Positions 1 to 10,131 of a stretch of 64,000 bases of DNA are shown here, piece by piece; within the stretch, counting starts at the first letter, position 1; every line of letters starts with the position of its first letter. The position numbers and the translations under genes are program-made. Origin of the DNA: Burkholderia contaminans (lineage in GTDB: Bacteria > Pseudomonadota > Gammaproteobacteria > Burkholderiales > Burkholderiaceae); the NCBI RefSeq assembly GCF_029633825.1, contig NZ_CP090641.1, positions 1,426,001 through 1,490,000 of the forward strand, written 5' to 3'. Below the pieces are notes generated by a model. The model was not told where the DNA came from. It did not search any database and was given only the letters and a program-made list of their open reading frames with translations.

Positions 1-356
1 AACGGCCCGCTGTCGATCCGGCGCGCAAAGACGATGAATCCGATGGCATAGGCCAGAGCCGCCGGTACCGCGATTGCAAACGGAAGCAGAATGATCTGCC
101 ATTCGCCGCCGGCCGCGGCGGCGGAGCGCAATACGAAGGCGCTGACATACGCGCCCAGCCCGAAGAACAGGCTTTGGCCGAGCGGCAAAAAGCCCGAATT
201 CCCCCAGCACAAAGCAACGCTTTGCGTTGCCATTCCATACAGCAACAGAAGCCCGATCTGGTTTGCGCTGTAGTCACCGGCCCACAGCGGCAAGCTCAGA
301 AGAATCGCCGCCGTGGCAACCTGGAGGGCCGTTTCAACGGCGCGAGACGAGGCCAT
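1..356 (-). CDS. LivM-like ABC permease, 3' end outside window
   Basis: First 118 residues of a hydrophobic permease subunit of the branched-chain amino acid/urea/amide (HAAT) ABC family. It would form the inner-membrane channel with the LivH-like protein encoded just upstream. The frame runs open from ATG at 356 to the window edge and starts MASSRAVETALQVATAAI. It contains the loop GNSGFLPLGQSLFFGLGAY, typical of LivM (N-S/G-x-L-S-L-G-Q/H). The start overlaps the end of the upstream permease gene by 23 bases, so the two are translationally linked. The ATPase subunits, if present, lie outside the window. Confidence 0.85.
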   Translation of the reverse strand, partial: MASSRAVETALQVATAAILLSLPLWAGDYSANQIGLLLLYGMATQSVALCWGNSGFLPLGQSLFFGLGAYVSAFVLRSAAAAGGEWQIILLPFAIAVPAALAYAIGFIVFARRIDSGP

Positions 357-1179
357 TTGGGCGACTCCACAAGAAATAGATGGACAGGATCAGAACAGCG
401 GTATAACCCGACGTCTGATCGATGAAACTCGACACCGCGACCTGCGTTCCGCCTATGACGAACGTGCCTACCGCGAGACCAAGCAAGCTGCCCAGGCCGC
501 CGACGACGAGCACGAAAAACGAATTGAGCAGATAGTCGAGGCCCATGTACGGCTCGACCCGCACGATCGGTGCGAGCAGCACCCCCGCCAATCCGGCCAG
601 GACCACACCCGTGATGAACGTGCCGCTGGCCAGTCGGGTCGTATTGATGCCGGCCGCCTTCGCAAGAAGGGGATTCGCAACCATGCCTCGAATCCGTGCG
701 CCCGTCTGGCTGCGGCTGTACCATGCCGCGAGCCCGGCGAATGCGACGCCCACCGCGAGCATCATCGCAAGCCGGAATGCCGGATACGGGGTGCCCAGCA
801 CGTCGATCGATGCGCCATCCGCACCGGTCACGTCCTGGTAACCCTTTCCGAACAATGCGACCACGCCTTCGCGCAGCAGGATCGAAACGCCCCAGGTCGC
901 GAGCAAGGTATCGAACGGACGCTGATACAAAGGGCGAACCAGCAGGCGCTCGACGATCCACCCGACAACAACGCATACGACGATCGCCAACGGTATGGCA
1001 AGCAAAGCGGGTAACCCGAGACGCTGCACGACGACCACCGAGTACGCGCCCAGCATGATGAACTCGCCATGCGCCATGTTCAGCACGCCCAGCAACCCGA
1101 ACACGATCGCCAGGCCTATCGTCGTGAGCGCGAGGGCCGCACACGCGTAACCGAGATTGAGAAGAGAGGAGAGCAGCAT
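334..1179 (-). CDS. LivH-like ABC permease
   Basis: Inner-membrane permease of 281 residues in the HAAT/LivH family, which imports branched-chain amino acids, urea or short amides. The signature GLLGVLNMAHGEFIMLGAY near residues 25-45 and the C-terminal glycine-rich VVVGGLGSLLG segment are typical of LivH/UrtB. Start chosen at ATG 1179 because it begins MLLSSLLNLGYA and follows the stop of the binding-protein gene by only 4 bases; an in-frame codon 30 bases further upstream lies inside that gene. It overlaps the LivM-like gene by 23 bases. The substrate is inferred from the neighbouring amidase and nitrilase to be an amide, nitrile-derived acid or related aromatic compound. Confidence 0.9.
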   Translation of the reverse strand: MLLSSLLNLGYACAALALTTIGLAIVFGLLGVLNMAHGEFIMLGAYSVVVVQRLGLPALLAIPLAIVVCVVVGWIVERLLVRPLYQRPFDTLLATWGVSILLREGVVALFGKGYQDVTGADGASIDVLGTPYPAFRLAMMLAVGVAFAGLAAWYSRSQTGARIRGMVANPLLAKAAGINTTRLASGTFITGVVLAGLAGVLLAPIVRVEPYMGLDYLLNSFFVLVVGGLGSLLGLAVGTFVIGGTQVAVSSFIDQTSGYTAVLILSIYFLWSRPNGLVSRR

Positions 1180-1183
1180 GACT

Positions 1184-2368
1184 TCAACCCGCACCCGCTC
1201 CGCTCGCACAGGTCTCGGCCGAGCCGAGTTGCGAGAACGTCTTGACGATGTCGTAGCGGACGCCTGATGCCTTCGCGAGGAAGATGTCGGCCGTCACGTT
1301 GCGCGACTTCATCGTGACCACGCCGCGCGGGCCTTTGTAGCTTGCCCCATCGGACGCCTTCGCCAGATCGCCGATCGACACGGCATTCGCCTTCCTGGCC
1401 ATCGCGTCATACATCAGGATGCCTTCGTACGTCGACTCGCCGATGCTGCTCAACACCGCTGAAGCGCCGAACTGCTTGTGATAGCGCTCCAGAAACTGCG
1501 CGGACGTTGCGGTTGACGTCGAGAAAAAGCCGGAAGCAGAGTAGAGGTTCCGAGAGTTGGATGCACCGATGCCGATCAACGTGTTTTCTTCGATCATCGT
1601 GCCGAAACGGATCATCTTGTCGCTGAGGCCGAAGCTCGCGAAACTTCTGTTGAACGTGACGGCTGATCCGCCCACCAGCGTGATGAACACTGCATCCGCC
1701 TTGCTGTCCCGGATCTTGCCGAGTACCGCGTCGAAGTTGTCGACGTCGAACGGCACGTACTCTTCGCCGACCACGGTCGCGCCGGAACCCTGAATCGCCT
1801 TTTTCGCCACTTCGTTCGACTTGTGCGGCCAGATGTAATCGTTGCCGATCAGGAACCAGCGCTTGACCTGGTGTTTGGCGGTGAGCCACGGGATGACCGG
1901 CGTCAGTTGCTGCGCGGGCGTCTCGCCGACGAAGAAGGTCCCCTTCGCGCAATCGCCCCCCTCGTACATCGGCGTGTAGAAGTAAGGCACCTGGCCTCGG
2001 AACAGGCTTTCCAGCGCCGTGCGGACAGCACTGTCGTGCGATCCGACGAAGACCTCCGCCTTGTCGCGCTTCCAGAGACGGAGTGCCGTCTGCGCCGACT
2101 CGGAAGGTGCGGCGCCGGCGTCCCCCACCAGCAACTCGAGCGGGCGCCCCAACACGCCCCCGCGCGCATTGATCTCCTCGATTGCCATCGCCGCGCTGTT
2201 TTTGCAGGCTTGGCCGAAAAATGCGGCCGGCCCGCTCATCGGCGCCATCAGCGCCAACTTCAGCGGCTGGTTTGCCGCGCGGGCCGATACCGGCACGAGC
2301 CCCCCGACGCCCACCGCGGCGCTTGCAGCACCGAGCGCAATACTTTTCAGGATACTTCGACGATTCAT
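1184..2368 (-). CDS. ABC substrate-binding protein, amide/urea type
   Basis: Periplasmic solute-binding protein of 394 residues for the adjacent LivH/LivM permeases. The N-terminus MNRRSILKSIALGAASAA followed by GLVPVSARA looks like a Tat or Sec signal peptide cut after ARA. The mature part has the type-1 periplasmic fold of the LivJ/AmiC/FmdD group: LKLALMAPMSGPAAFFGQ at the start, then INARGGVLGRPLELLVGD. Proteins of this subgroup bind urea or short-chain amides in characterised cases; an aromatic amide or acid ligand is inferred here from the amidase encoded 36 bases upstream. ATG 2368 is preceded by an AAAGG ribosome-binding site. Confidence is high for class, low for ligand. Confidence 0.88.
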   Translation of the reverse strand: MNRRSILKSIALGAASAAVGVGGLVPVSARAANQPLKLALMAPMSGPAAFFGQACKNSAAMAIEEINARGGVLGRPLELLVGDAGAAPSESAQTALRLWKRDKAEVFVGSHDSAVRTALESLFRGQVPYFYTPMYEGGDCAKGTFFVGETPAQQLTPVIPWLTAKHQVKRWFLIGNDYIWPHKSNEVAKKAIQGSGATVVGEEYVPFDVDNFDAVLGKIRDSKADAVFITLVGGSAVTFNRSFASFGLSDKMIRFGTMIEENTLIGIGASNSRNLYSASGFFSTSTATSAQFLERYHKQFGASAVLSSIGESTYEGILMYDAMARKANAVSIGDLAKASDGASYKGPRGVVTMKSRNVTADIFLAKASGVRYDIVKTFSQLGSAETCASGAGAG

Positions 2369-2404
2369 TTGCTTGCCTTTCTCGTTAAGCCGTTGCCGGA
2401 TGGA

Positions 2405-3826
2405 TCAAACGTGTGCGTCGAGACGCGGGAACGTCGCGGCACACAGAACACGCTCCATTTCCTTGCCGATCCGCAGGATTCGCTGATCCGAATGCGGCGC
2501 ACCGTCCAGCGCCAATCCAACCGGGAGCCCATCCTGGGTCAGACCTGCGGGCACGGTGATGCCGGGTACCCCTGCGTTGCTGCCCGGTTCGGTATTGCGT
2601 GTGTACGCGGCAAAAATACCGAGCGACTCAGACCCGACCGCCACGGTTTCAGCGCCGATGCTGCAGGCCGGAATCGGGACGGTGGGAAACAGCAGGGCGT
2701 CCGCGCCCACTTCGCGAAGACATGCCACGTAAGACGTGCGCGACTGCTCTCGCGCGAGAAGCGCTTCGGCATATTCGGTCGCGGAAATCGCACCGGCCCC
2801 CAGGATGTCGCTGACGATCCGGACCACGTCCGGACTCTTGATCTGCGCAACGATCTCCGGGAACGTCACGGCCACGCCCTCTGTTTCCAGGTAGCGGGAC
2901 ACAGCGCCGGCAAACTCGAAAAAAGGGATGGTTGCGCTCTTCTGCGCACGAAAAAACGGATAACGTCGCAGGTCCACGTCGACCAGTTCGAATCCTGCGT
3001 CCTCGAGTTTCTGCAGCGCACGTTCGAGTACAGGCCCGGCATCGGGTGACAGCCCCTCCCACATCGTCGAGTACGGGACCGCCAGCCGAAAGTCGCGTGC
3101 ACCGTCGACAACGGGAAGCGCCGAACCACTTCCCGACAGGATCTCGTCCAGCAACATCACGTCGGAGACGGTGCGGGCAATCGGACCGACCGTGTCGCGC
3201 GTGGGCGATATCGGGACGACGCCCCCGGACGGATAGCGTCCATGAGTGGGGCGAAAGCCGACCAGCCCGCATAGCGCCGCCGGTATTCGCACCGATCCGC
3301 CCGTATCGGTGCCGAGCGCCGCCGGCACCGCCCCGCTCGCCACCAGCACGGCAGATCCACCGCTGCTTCCCCCGGGAATTCTGGACGGGTCATACGGGTT
3401 GCGGGCCGGACCAAAGAATCCGTTGTCGTTGGTGCAGCCGAACGCGAGTTCGTGCATGTTGGCCTTGCCGGCGGCCAACGCACCGGCTTCGATCACGCGT
3501 GCCACGACTGGCGCGTTCGCTCGCGGGACAGCGTGGCGGAGCGCTGCCGTTCCCGCGGCTGTCGGCATGCCCGCGCAGTCGATGTTGTCCTTGATTGCCA
3601 ATGGAATACCGGCAAGCGACAGCCGGCCTGTCCGGGCCTCGAGCGCTTCGTCGTGCGCCCGCGCCCCTTGCAACAGCGCCTCCGGGTTGAAATACACGAA
3701 CCCGTTCAGCGACTCGGTTTTGGCCTGTTGATCCACCAGCGCCTGAACGTATTCCAGGCAGGAAATCTCGCGTCGATCGATCGCGCCTTGTGCGTCGACC
3801 ACTGAAAGCTGCGGCAGGGTTGGCAT
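2405..3826 (-). CDS. Amidase-signature hydrolase (possible mandelamide hydrolase)
   Basis: Cytosolic amidase of 473 residues that hydrolyses an amide to acid and ammonia. The Ser-cisSer-Lys triad is complete: Lys79 in IPLAIKDN, Ser154 in IPGGSSGGSAV and Ser178 in GTDTGGSVRIPA. The spacings of 75 and 24 residues are the same as in fatty-acid amide hydrolase. Amidase-signature enzymes include MdlY, the mandelamide hydrolase found with the mandelate genes of Pseudomonas putida. Here the gene sits with a nitrilase and mdlB/mdlC, so mandelamide or 4-hydroxymandelamide is the best guess. Glu-tRNA amidotransferase GatA is unlikely because no gatB or gatC is nearby. It is followed at 36 bases by the amide-type binding-protein gene. 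Confidence 0.87.
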   Translation of the reverse strand: MPTLPQLSVVDAQGAIDRREISCLEYVQALVDQQAKTESLNGFVYFNPEALLQGARAHDEALEARTGRLSLAGIPLAIKDNIDCAGMPTAAGTAALRHAVPRANAPVVARVIEAGALAAGKANMHELAFGCTNDNGFFGPARNPYDPSRIPGGSSGGSAVLVASGAVPAALGTDTGGSVRIPAALCGLVGFRPTHGRYPSGGVVPISPTRDTVGPIARTVSDVMLLDEILSGSGSALPVVDGARDFRLAVPYSTMWEGLSPDAGPVLERALQKLEDAGFELVDVDLRRYPFFRAQKSATIPFFEFAGAVSRYLETEGVAVTFPEIVAQIKSPDVVRIVSDILGAGAISATEYAEALLAREQSRTSYVACLREVGADALLFPTVPIPACSIGAETVAVGSESLGIFAAYTRNTEPGSNAGVPGITVPAGLTQDGLPVGLALDGAPHSDQRILRIGKEMERVLCAATFPRLDAHV

Positions 3827-3942
3827 CTACGTCTCTCGTGCATGTCGGTCTTCGTAGATTGCGCGCCGGCTTTTTTGTAGCGCATCGTCAGAAATGACGA
3901 CGACGCAGTCAACCCAGGCAGCGTCGCCTCATCGCCTGACGT

Positions 3943-5175
3943 TCAGGCCGCGTCGACGTTCGAGACAGCATGCGTCGACGTCGCGGCGGGAACCGTTTCG
4001 TCGAGAAACATCCCCACGAACGCGCTCACCAACGACACACACCCGACGATCAGCATCGGATAACCCAGACCGAACGTGTCGGCGAGCCCACCTGCCACCA
4101 CCGGCATCAGGACGCCGCCAATGAGTTCACTGACGGCGGTCGGAACGCCCACGGCGGAGCCGGTCAGCGAAGACGGTACGGACTCGCAAGGAATCACGGC
4201 AAGAAAGAGCGGCGCGATGCCGAAGCCGAAAATCCCGGCAGCAAAGAGGTTGGCGAACATCACGACCGGGGAGGCGTGACAAAGCACGAACGCCAACATC
4301 AGGATGCCATAGCAAGTCGCGGAGACGACGAGCACGATACGCCGCCCGAACCGATCCGATATCGCCGGAACAGCGATCATCCCGATAAACCCGCCGAACC
4401 CCCACCCGGAGATGATCAGGCCGACCGTGCCGAGGCTGAGGCCCACCACTTTGGTCAGGTAGAGCGCGACGAACGTCGAGAACACGAACAGGCCCGTCTG
4501 GAAAAGCGATCCGATGACCGTGGTCAACCAGATGTTCTTGTATCTCAGCACGGTCAACGGGCCGCCCGATGCGGACCGGACCTGCTTGTCGCGACCGGCC
4601 TCCGTCTTGCGCATGGTCCTGCCGATGAGGAAGGTCAGCAAAAGCCCCGGAATCCCGAGCACGAAAAACACCCACTCCCAGCGCATGTGCATCACCAGCT
4701 GGGTGGCGATGATCGGCCCGAGGCCGATACCCAGAAGCGGGAAAAACGACTGGTGAATGCCCAGGTTCAGGCCACGCCGGCTCGGCGTCGATATTTCGTC
4801 GATGGTCGCGACACTGGCGCTGAACACTCCGCCCTCGCCCACGCCAAGGAGGCCTCGCACGAGCAGCATGCTGTGGAACGACTTGGCGACGCCAGTAAAG
4901 GAGGTCATCACCGAGAAGAAGATGGACGACCCGAGCAGAATCTTGCGACGCCCATGGCGGTCAGACAGACTCCCGAGCACCCATGTCGAAATGGCCCAGG
5001 TCAGCGCGAGAACCGACGCGATGGCGCCGGCCTGCGTGTTGTTCAGCTTGAGCTCCGGCAGAAGGACCGGAAACAGATACACGATGACCAGACGGTCGAG
5101 ACCCACGATGCCGAACAGCACCGCCAGAAAGATGACCATCTTCCATTCGTAGCTTCTATTTTCCCTGTAATTCAT
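3943..5175 (-). CDS. MFS transporter
   Basis: Twelve-helix major facilitator of 410 residues. The loop between helices 2 and 3 has the MFS motif GSLSDRHGRRKI and its second-half copy PAISDRFGRRIV. The start FLAVLFGIVGLDRLVIVYLFPVLLPEL resembles carboxylate/aromatic-acid carriers. It lies between the nitrilase and amidase genes and probably imports a substrate or exports a product of this pathway; the substrate cannot be read from sequence. ATG 5175 is preceded by AGGA. The ribosome-binding site lies within a short inverted repeat (5178-5196), which may affect translation. Confidence 0.88.
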   Translation of the reverse strand: MNYRENRSYEWKMVIFLAVLFGIVGLDRLVIVYLFPVLLPELKLNNTQAGAIASVLALTWAISTWVLGSLSDRHGRRKILLGSSIFFSVMTSFTGVAKSFHSMLLVRGLLGVGEGGVFSASVATIDEISTPSRRGLNLGIHQSFFPLLGIGLGPIIATQLVMHMRWEWVFFVLGIPGLLLTFLIGRTMRKTEAGRDKQVRSASGGPLTVLRYKNIWLTTVIGSLFQTGLFVFSTFVALYLTKVVGLSLGTVGLIISGWGFGGFIGMIAVPAISDRFGRRIVLVVSATCYGILMLAFVLCHASPVVMFANLFAAGIFGFGIAPLFLAVIPCESVPSSLTGSAVGVPTAVSELIGGVLMPVVAGGLADTFGLGYPMLIVGCVSLVSAFVGMFLDETVPAATSTHAVSNVDAA

Positions 5176-5177
5176 AT

Positions 5178-5196
5178 CGATATCCTAAATATATCG
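5178..5196 (-). promoter_or_regulatory. Inverted repeat covering a ribosome-binding site
   Basis: CGATAT - 7 bases - ATATCG forms a short perfect inverted repeat directly upstream of the MFS start at 5175. On the minus strand the spacer contains the AGGA of the likely ribosome-binding site, so the repeat could act as a hairpin at the translation start or as an operator. Function is inference. Confidence 0.35.
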
Positions 5197-5292
5197 TCGT
5201 GACTGGCTGGCCGTTGTTTCGAGGAAAACTCATCCGGTTTCAATCGAAATCAAGCAAACACTGCTGCGACATGAAAACGTCTGCCCCGGCTC

Positions 5293-5310
5293 GCCATGTG
5301 ATGACATGGC
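5293..5310 (-). terminator. Hairpin after the nitrilase gene
   Basis: GCCATGT - GATG - ACATGGC is a perfect 7-bp stem with a 4-base loop, 17 bases past the nitrilase stop. No T-run follows on the minus strand, so it is either a weak attenuator, an mRNA-stabilising hairpin or an operator for the MFS gene downstream. Confidence 0.35.
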
Positions 5311-5326
5311 AAGCGCGACGGTCCCG

Positions 5327-6379
5327 CTACTGATCTGCTTCGCTTCCCGCAAGCTCGGACAAGCAGCCGTCGTCCGATGATGTCTGATCGTCGGCGGCCG
5401 TCGCTAGCGGCGTTCTGTCGAGAATCTCGGTGACAGGGGGGCGCGGTCGCCGGTCGATCAGCAACCGCAGGACGTCAGGCCGGGAGTAATGCCCCACCGG
5501 ATCGAACACGCACTTCGAAAGCGATTGCAGGCCGAGATCGATGTCGGCGTAGAGCAGGCCTTCCGCGGTTTCGTCGATCTTCTCGAACAGCTCCGCCCCG
5601 TCGGGCCCATAGCCAACGCTATGGCCACCGCCCGCCCGCAACAATTGACGTTTGTCCGCGGTGTCGCAAAGGCTCTCGACCATCTCCTCGGTGACGACGG
5701 TCGAAGGCGCGAGGACGAAGCACCCTCCTTCGACCGCGTAGGTCCGCGAAACCGCGTTGTTCACCTGGTGGCTCAATGCGCTGGCAAATTCATAGAGGGA
5801 AAAGCTCGGCCACGCGGCGACGTGGACCTGTTCGCCTTGCGCATACATGGCGGCTTTGGTCAAAGGTTGCACATGTTCGGCACAGCACAGCGCGCCGAGC
5901 TTTCCCAGCGGGCTGTCGACCACGGTCAAGCCGCTGCCCTCCCCGTCACCGAACACGGTTCGCTCGAGGTGGGTGGGCTTGAGTTTCTGTCGCTTCAGGA
6001 GGGTTTCCCCGTCGGGGCCGATCATCCATTGGGAGATATACAACGAGTGGCCCTTGCGCTCCGAGAGTCCCATCACCACCGTGATTCGGTTTTTCCTCGC
6101 CGCGTCCCTCAGTGCATCGGCTTCCGGGCTATCGTAGCTCAGCGAGTTGTCGAAGTAGCGCTGAACATAGCCTTTGCTCATGTACCAGGCCGGTGTACCG
6201 AGCCAGACGTAGAACGGGTAGCCCGGCAGCCACACTTCGGGGAATGCGATCAGGTCGGCGCCGGCCTGCGCGGCCTCTTCAATCAGGCGTATGGACTTTG
6301 CGATTCCGGCCTGAAGATCGAGGAACGCCGGAGCGGCCTGCACGACAGCCGCTCTGAATTGGGGATGGTTGAGAGCCAA
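5327..6379 (-). CDS. Nitrilase (aliphatic/arylaceto type)
   Basis: Nitrilase-branch carbon-nitrogen hydrolase of 350 residues, converting R-CN to R-COOH and ammonia, often with some amide. The Glu-Lys-Cys triad is visible: Glu48 in AFPEVWLPGYPFYVW, Lys132 in LLKRQKLKPTHLER and Cys165 in GALCCAEHVQPL. Most nitrilases have C-W-E-H at the nucleophile; this one has C-A-E-H. No ATG is available: translation starts at TTG 6379 (MALNHPQF), placed 6 bases after a strong GGAGGAG site. The adjacent AraC-family gene fits the NitR arrangement known for nitrilase operons, and the mandelate genes suggest mandelonitrile-type substrates. Cyanide hydratase is less likely given the context. Confidence 0.9.
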   Translation of the reverse strand: MALNHPQFRAAVVQAAPAFLDLQAGIAKSIRLIEEAAQAGADLIAFPEVWLPGYPFYVWLGTPAWYMSKGYVQRYFDNSLSYDSPEADALRDAARKNRITVVMGLSERKGHSLYISQWMIGPDGETLLKRQKLKPTHLERTVFGDGEGSGLTVVDSPLGKLGALCCAEHVQPLTKAAMYAQGEQVHVAAWPSFSLYEFASALSHQVNNAVSRTYAVEGGCFVLAPSTVVTEEMVESLCDTADKRQLLRAGGGHSVGYGPDGAELFEKIDETAEGLLYADIDLGLQSLSKCVFDPVGHYSRPDVLRLLIDRRPRPPVTEILDRTPLATAADDQTSSDDGCLSELAGSEADQ

Positions 6380-6530
6380 GATACTCCTCCACGACTCGCG
6401 GGACGGGACGCCCGCAACGTTGTAGAGAAAGTGTCCGGGGCCAATATGGCGGACGCTTGACTCTGACAGAACAGGATTTTTACTTATGCTGCCCGCAGGC
6501 TCGATCGCCGTGCAGCCGACTCATGGCGCT

Positions 6531-7490
6531 TCAAACAGCGTCGCGATGCTTCGCCCGGTAGTCGCGCGCAGACATGCCGAAGTGACGTCGAAACGTACGA
6601 CTGAAATGCGATGCATTATTGAAACCCCATGCCATCGCAATATCGGTAATCGAGCGGTTCGCGTACGCGCGTTGCCGGAGCCACTCCCCGCACCCGTTGA
6701 GCCTGGCCGTACAGATGGTCTCGCCGATCGACTCTCCGGCTTCAGCGAACAGTCGGTAGAGGTAACGGCTGGACACCCCCAGTTCATCGGCGATCTGTTC
6801 GGGTCCCAGTTCCGGCTCGTGAATCCGATCCTTGATCAACGCGCGTGCCCGGAGCAGATGCATCTCTTTCACGTTGGATCTGGGCAGCGGAACCGCGTTG
6901 AAATAATCCGCCAACGCCAGCGCGACCAGGTTGGCGGACACATCGCCAAGCCTCTCGCAACCGGTCATGGCGCCTTCGTCCGACGAAAGCGCTCGGTGCA
7001 GCGACGCGACATGGTCCGCGGCGATTCGGCGTATCCCGGTGGCCGCGGGAATCCGCACTGCGGTGTGCTGCCGGCCGCACGGCACCAATTTCTCCAGCGC
7101 CTGCCGGGGAAAGCGGATCGTGTAATGTTGCCCGGAGAAATGCCACACGAAATTGCGCGACGAGTCGAACAGCACCATGTCTGTAGGGCCGACGAACGCC
7201 GTGCGGGCATCCTGCTCGATCGCACCGCGTCCCTCGGTCTGTATCGACACGAGCAGGTAGTCGTCCGCCGTGCGCCGCACGTCGTCCCAGTCATGCGCGG
7301 CGACGTGATCGACCGCCGAGATCCGCGACACACACACACCACCCGTGGTCACGCTGGAAATCTCGCCACGAAACCCCTGATCGGACTCGGTCCTGAAAGC
7401 CATGGGGACGCAACTGGCCCGAACCTGATCGGCCCATGCCAAAAGCCTGTCGTCGCGATGGTAATGATCCGTGGTCGTCACTGTATTCAT
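6531..7490 (-). CDS. AraC/XylS-family regulator, NitR-like position
   Basis: Regulator of 319 residues: an N-terminal AraC-binding-like cupin domain (about residues 30-190, with GPTDMVLFDSSRNFVWHFSG) and a C-terminal pair of helix-turn-helix motifs (about 225-315, with LGVSSRYLYRLFAEAGES and ITDIAMAWGFNNASHFSRTF). Start placed at ATG 7490 (MNTVTTTDHYHRDD); the frame is open further upstream only through a TTG. It lies 83 bases after mdlB and 151 bases before the nitrilase gene. It is probably an activator of the nitrilase gene or of the whole set in response to a nitrile, amide or aromatic acid. Effector is inference. Confidence 0.87.
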   Translation of the reverse strand: MNTVTTTDHYHRDDRLLAWADQVRASCVPMAFRTESDQGFRGEISSVTTGGVCVSRISAVDHVAAHDWDDVRRTADDYLLVSIQTEGRGAIEQDARTAFVGPTDMVLFDSSRNFVWHFSGQHYTIRFPRQALEKLVPCGRQHTAVRIPAATGIRRIAADHVASLHRALSSDEGAMTGCERLGDVSANLVALALADYFNAVPLPRSNVKEMHLLRARALIKDRIHEPELGPEQIADELGVSSRYLYRLFAEAGESIGETICTARLNGCGEWLRQRAYANRSITDIAMAWGFNNASHFSRTFRRHFGMSARDYRAKHRDAV

Positions 7491-7573
7491 GGCACAAGGT
7501 TCCGGCGGCAAATACGCGGGATCGCTATCCCGAACGATTGCGCATCCAGAATCCGCCGTCAATGCGCAGTTGC

Positions 7574-8719
7574 CTATGACAGCCGCTTCGAAATGTAGCT
7601 GCGATCCAGATCACCCACCGAACGACAACCGATGAGCGCGAGCGTCCGGTCTGTTTCCTGCCGGATCATCTCGATGACGTCGCTCACGCCGATTTCCCCT
7701 CTGGCAGCCAGCCCGTACAAGGTGGCGCGCCCCAGCATCACGGCATGTGCCCCCAGCGCAATCGCCTTGACGACATCGGCGCCCGTCCGGATGCCGCTGT
7801 CGAGCACGACCGTCGCTCCCGAGGTGCGCTCGACGATATCCGGCAGCACGTCGGCCGTCGCGGGAAGATCGGCGAGTTGCCTGCCGCCATGGTTCGAAAC
7901 GATGACGCCGTCCGCGCCGAGGTCGACGCACCGCGCGGCATCGTCGGCCGTCAGGATGCCCTTGACGAGGAGTTTGCCCGGCCATTCGTCCCGCAGACGG
8001 CGCAGGTCGTCCCAACTGAAACTCGCATCCATCTGCCGGCGAAGAATCGCGGCCTGGGAGGCCGTGTCCGATGCATCGTCCGTCGCGAAATTCTTCAGCT
8101 CCGGCATGCCGTTCGTCAGATAAGACCAGAGCCAACGCGGGTGCGACAGTCCATCGACGGCCGCACGTGCGCTAGCCTTGAACGGCATGGCAAAGCCGTT
8201 ACGAAGATCGCGGCGGCGAAAGCCGTTGACCGCGACATCGGTGGTGAGGATCAGGGTCGAATAGCGAGCCGAGCGGGCACGATTGACCAGGCTCTTCGCG
8301 AGGTTGCGATGAACGACGTACAGTTGAAACCACAGCTCCCCGTCAGCCCCTTTTGCCACCTCTTCGATGGACATGTTGGAAGCCGTCGATAGCGCAAAGG
8401 GAATACCGGCCTTGCCCGCTGCACGCGCGAGTGCGAGGTCTCCCTTGGGCCAGAATGCGCTATTGAGACCCGTCGGCGCGATCACCAGCGGCAAGGGGAT
8501 ACGCCGGCCCAAAAGCGCCACAGACTGCTCCCGCGTGCTGACGTCCGACAGTCGGCGTGGCAACAACTGCAATCTGTCGAACGCCGAACGGTTATGCCTG
8601 AGTCCCGATTCATCGTCCGCCGCGCCTTCCAGATAGTCGAACACCATTCGCGGCAGCCGCCGCTTGGCTTGGTCACGATAGTCGCTGACGGAGAAAATGC
8701 CGGGAAATCCTGTTGTCAT
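7574..8719 (-). CDS. mdlB: FMN-dependent (S)-mandelate dehydrogenase
   Basis: Member of the FMN-dependent alpha-hydroxyacid dehydrogenase family, 381 residues, oxidising (S)-mandelate to benzoylformate, usually at the membrane with quinone as acceptor. The catalytic His277 and Arg280 lie in IVSNHGGRQLADLP, and the phosphate-binding segment is VLDSGIRTGADVVKA. APTGLNSAFWPKGD and VNGFRRRDLRNGF are close to the Pseudomonas MdlB sequences I remember. L-lactate dehydrogenase and glycolate oxidase are the alternatives; mdlC and the nitrilase nearby favour mandelate. Start placed at ATG 8719 (MTTGFPGIFSVSDYRDQAKR); the frame is open upstream but without family-like sequence. Its product is the substrate of MdlC. 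Confidence 0.87.
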   Translation of the reverse strand: MTTGFPGIFSVSDYRDQAKRRLPRMVFDYLEGAADDESGLRHNRSAFDRLQLLPRRLSDVSTREQSVALLGRRIPLPLVIAPTGLNSAFWPKGDLALARAAGKAGIPFALSTASNMSIEEVAKGADGELWFQLYVVHRNLAKSLVNRARSARYSTLILTTDVAVNGFRRRDLRNGFAMPFKASARAAVDGLSHPRWLWSYLTNGMPELKNFATDDASDTASQAAILRRQMDASFSWDDLRRLRDEWPGKLLVKGILTADDAARCVDLGADGVIVSNHGGRQLADLPATADVLPDIVERTSGATVVLDSGIRTGADVVKAIALGAHAVMLGRATLYGLAARGEIGVSDVIEMIRQETDRTLALIGCRSVGDLDRSYISKRLS

Positions 8720-8844
8720 GATTTGCGTACTGTCAGAGTAAATCGTGATGCGAAATGCATGAGGCACGCTGTAGTCCGGTTGCGCGCGCCTCTCGCGATC
8801 GTTCGAACCGGAAGACGACCGAGCAGCGGCACACACGGCGAAAG

Positions 8845-10131
<1,287 letters not shown>

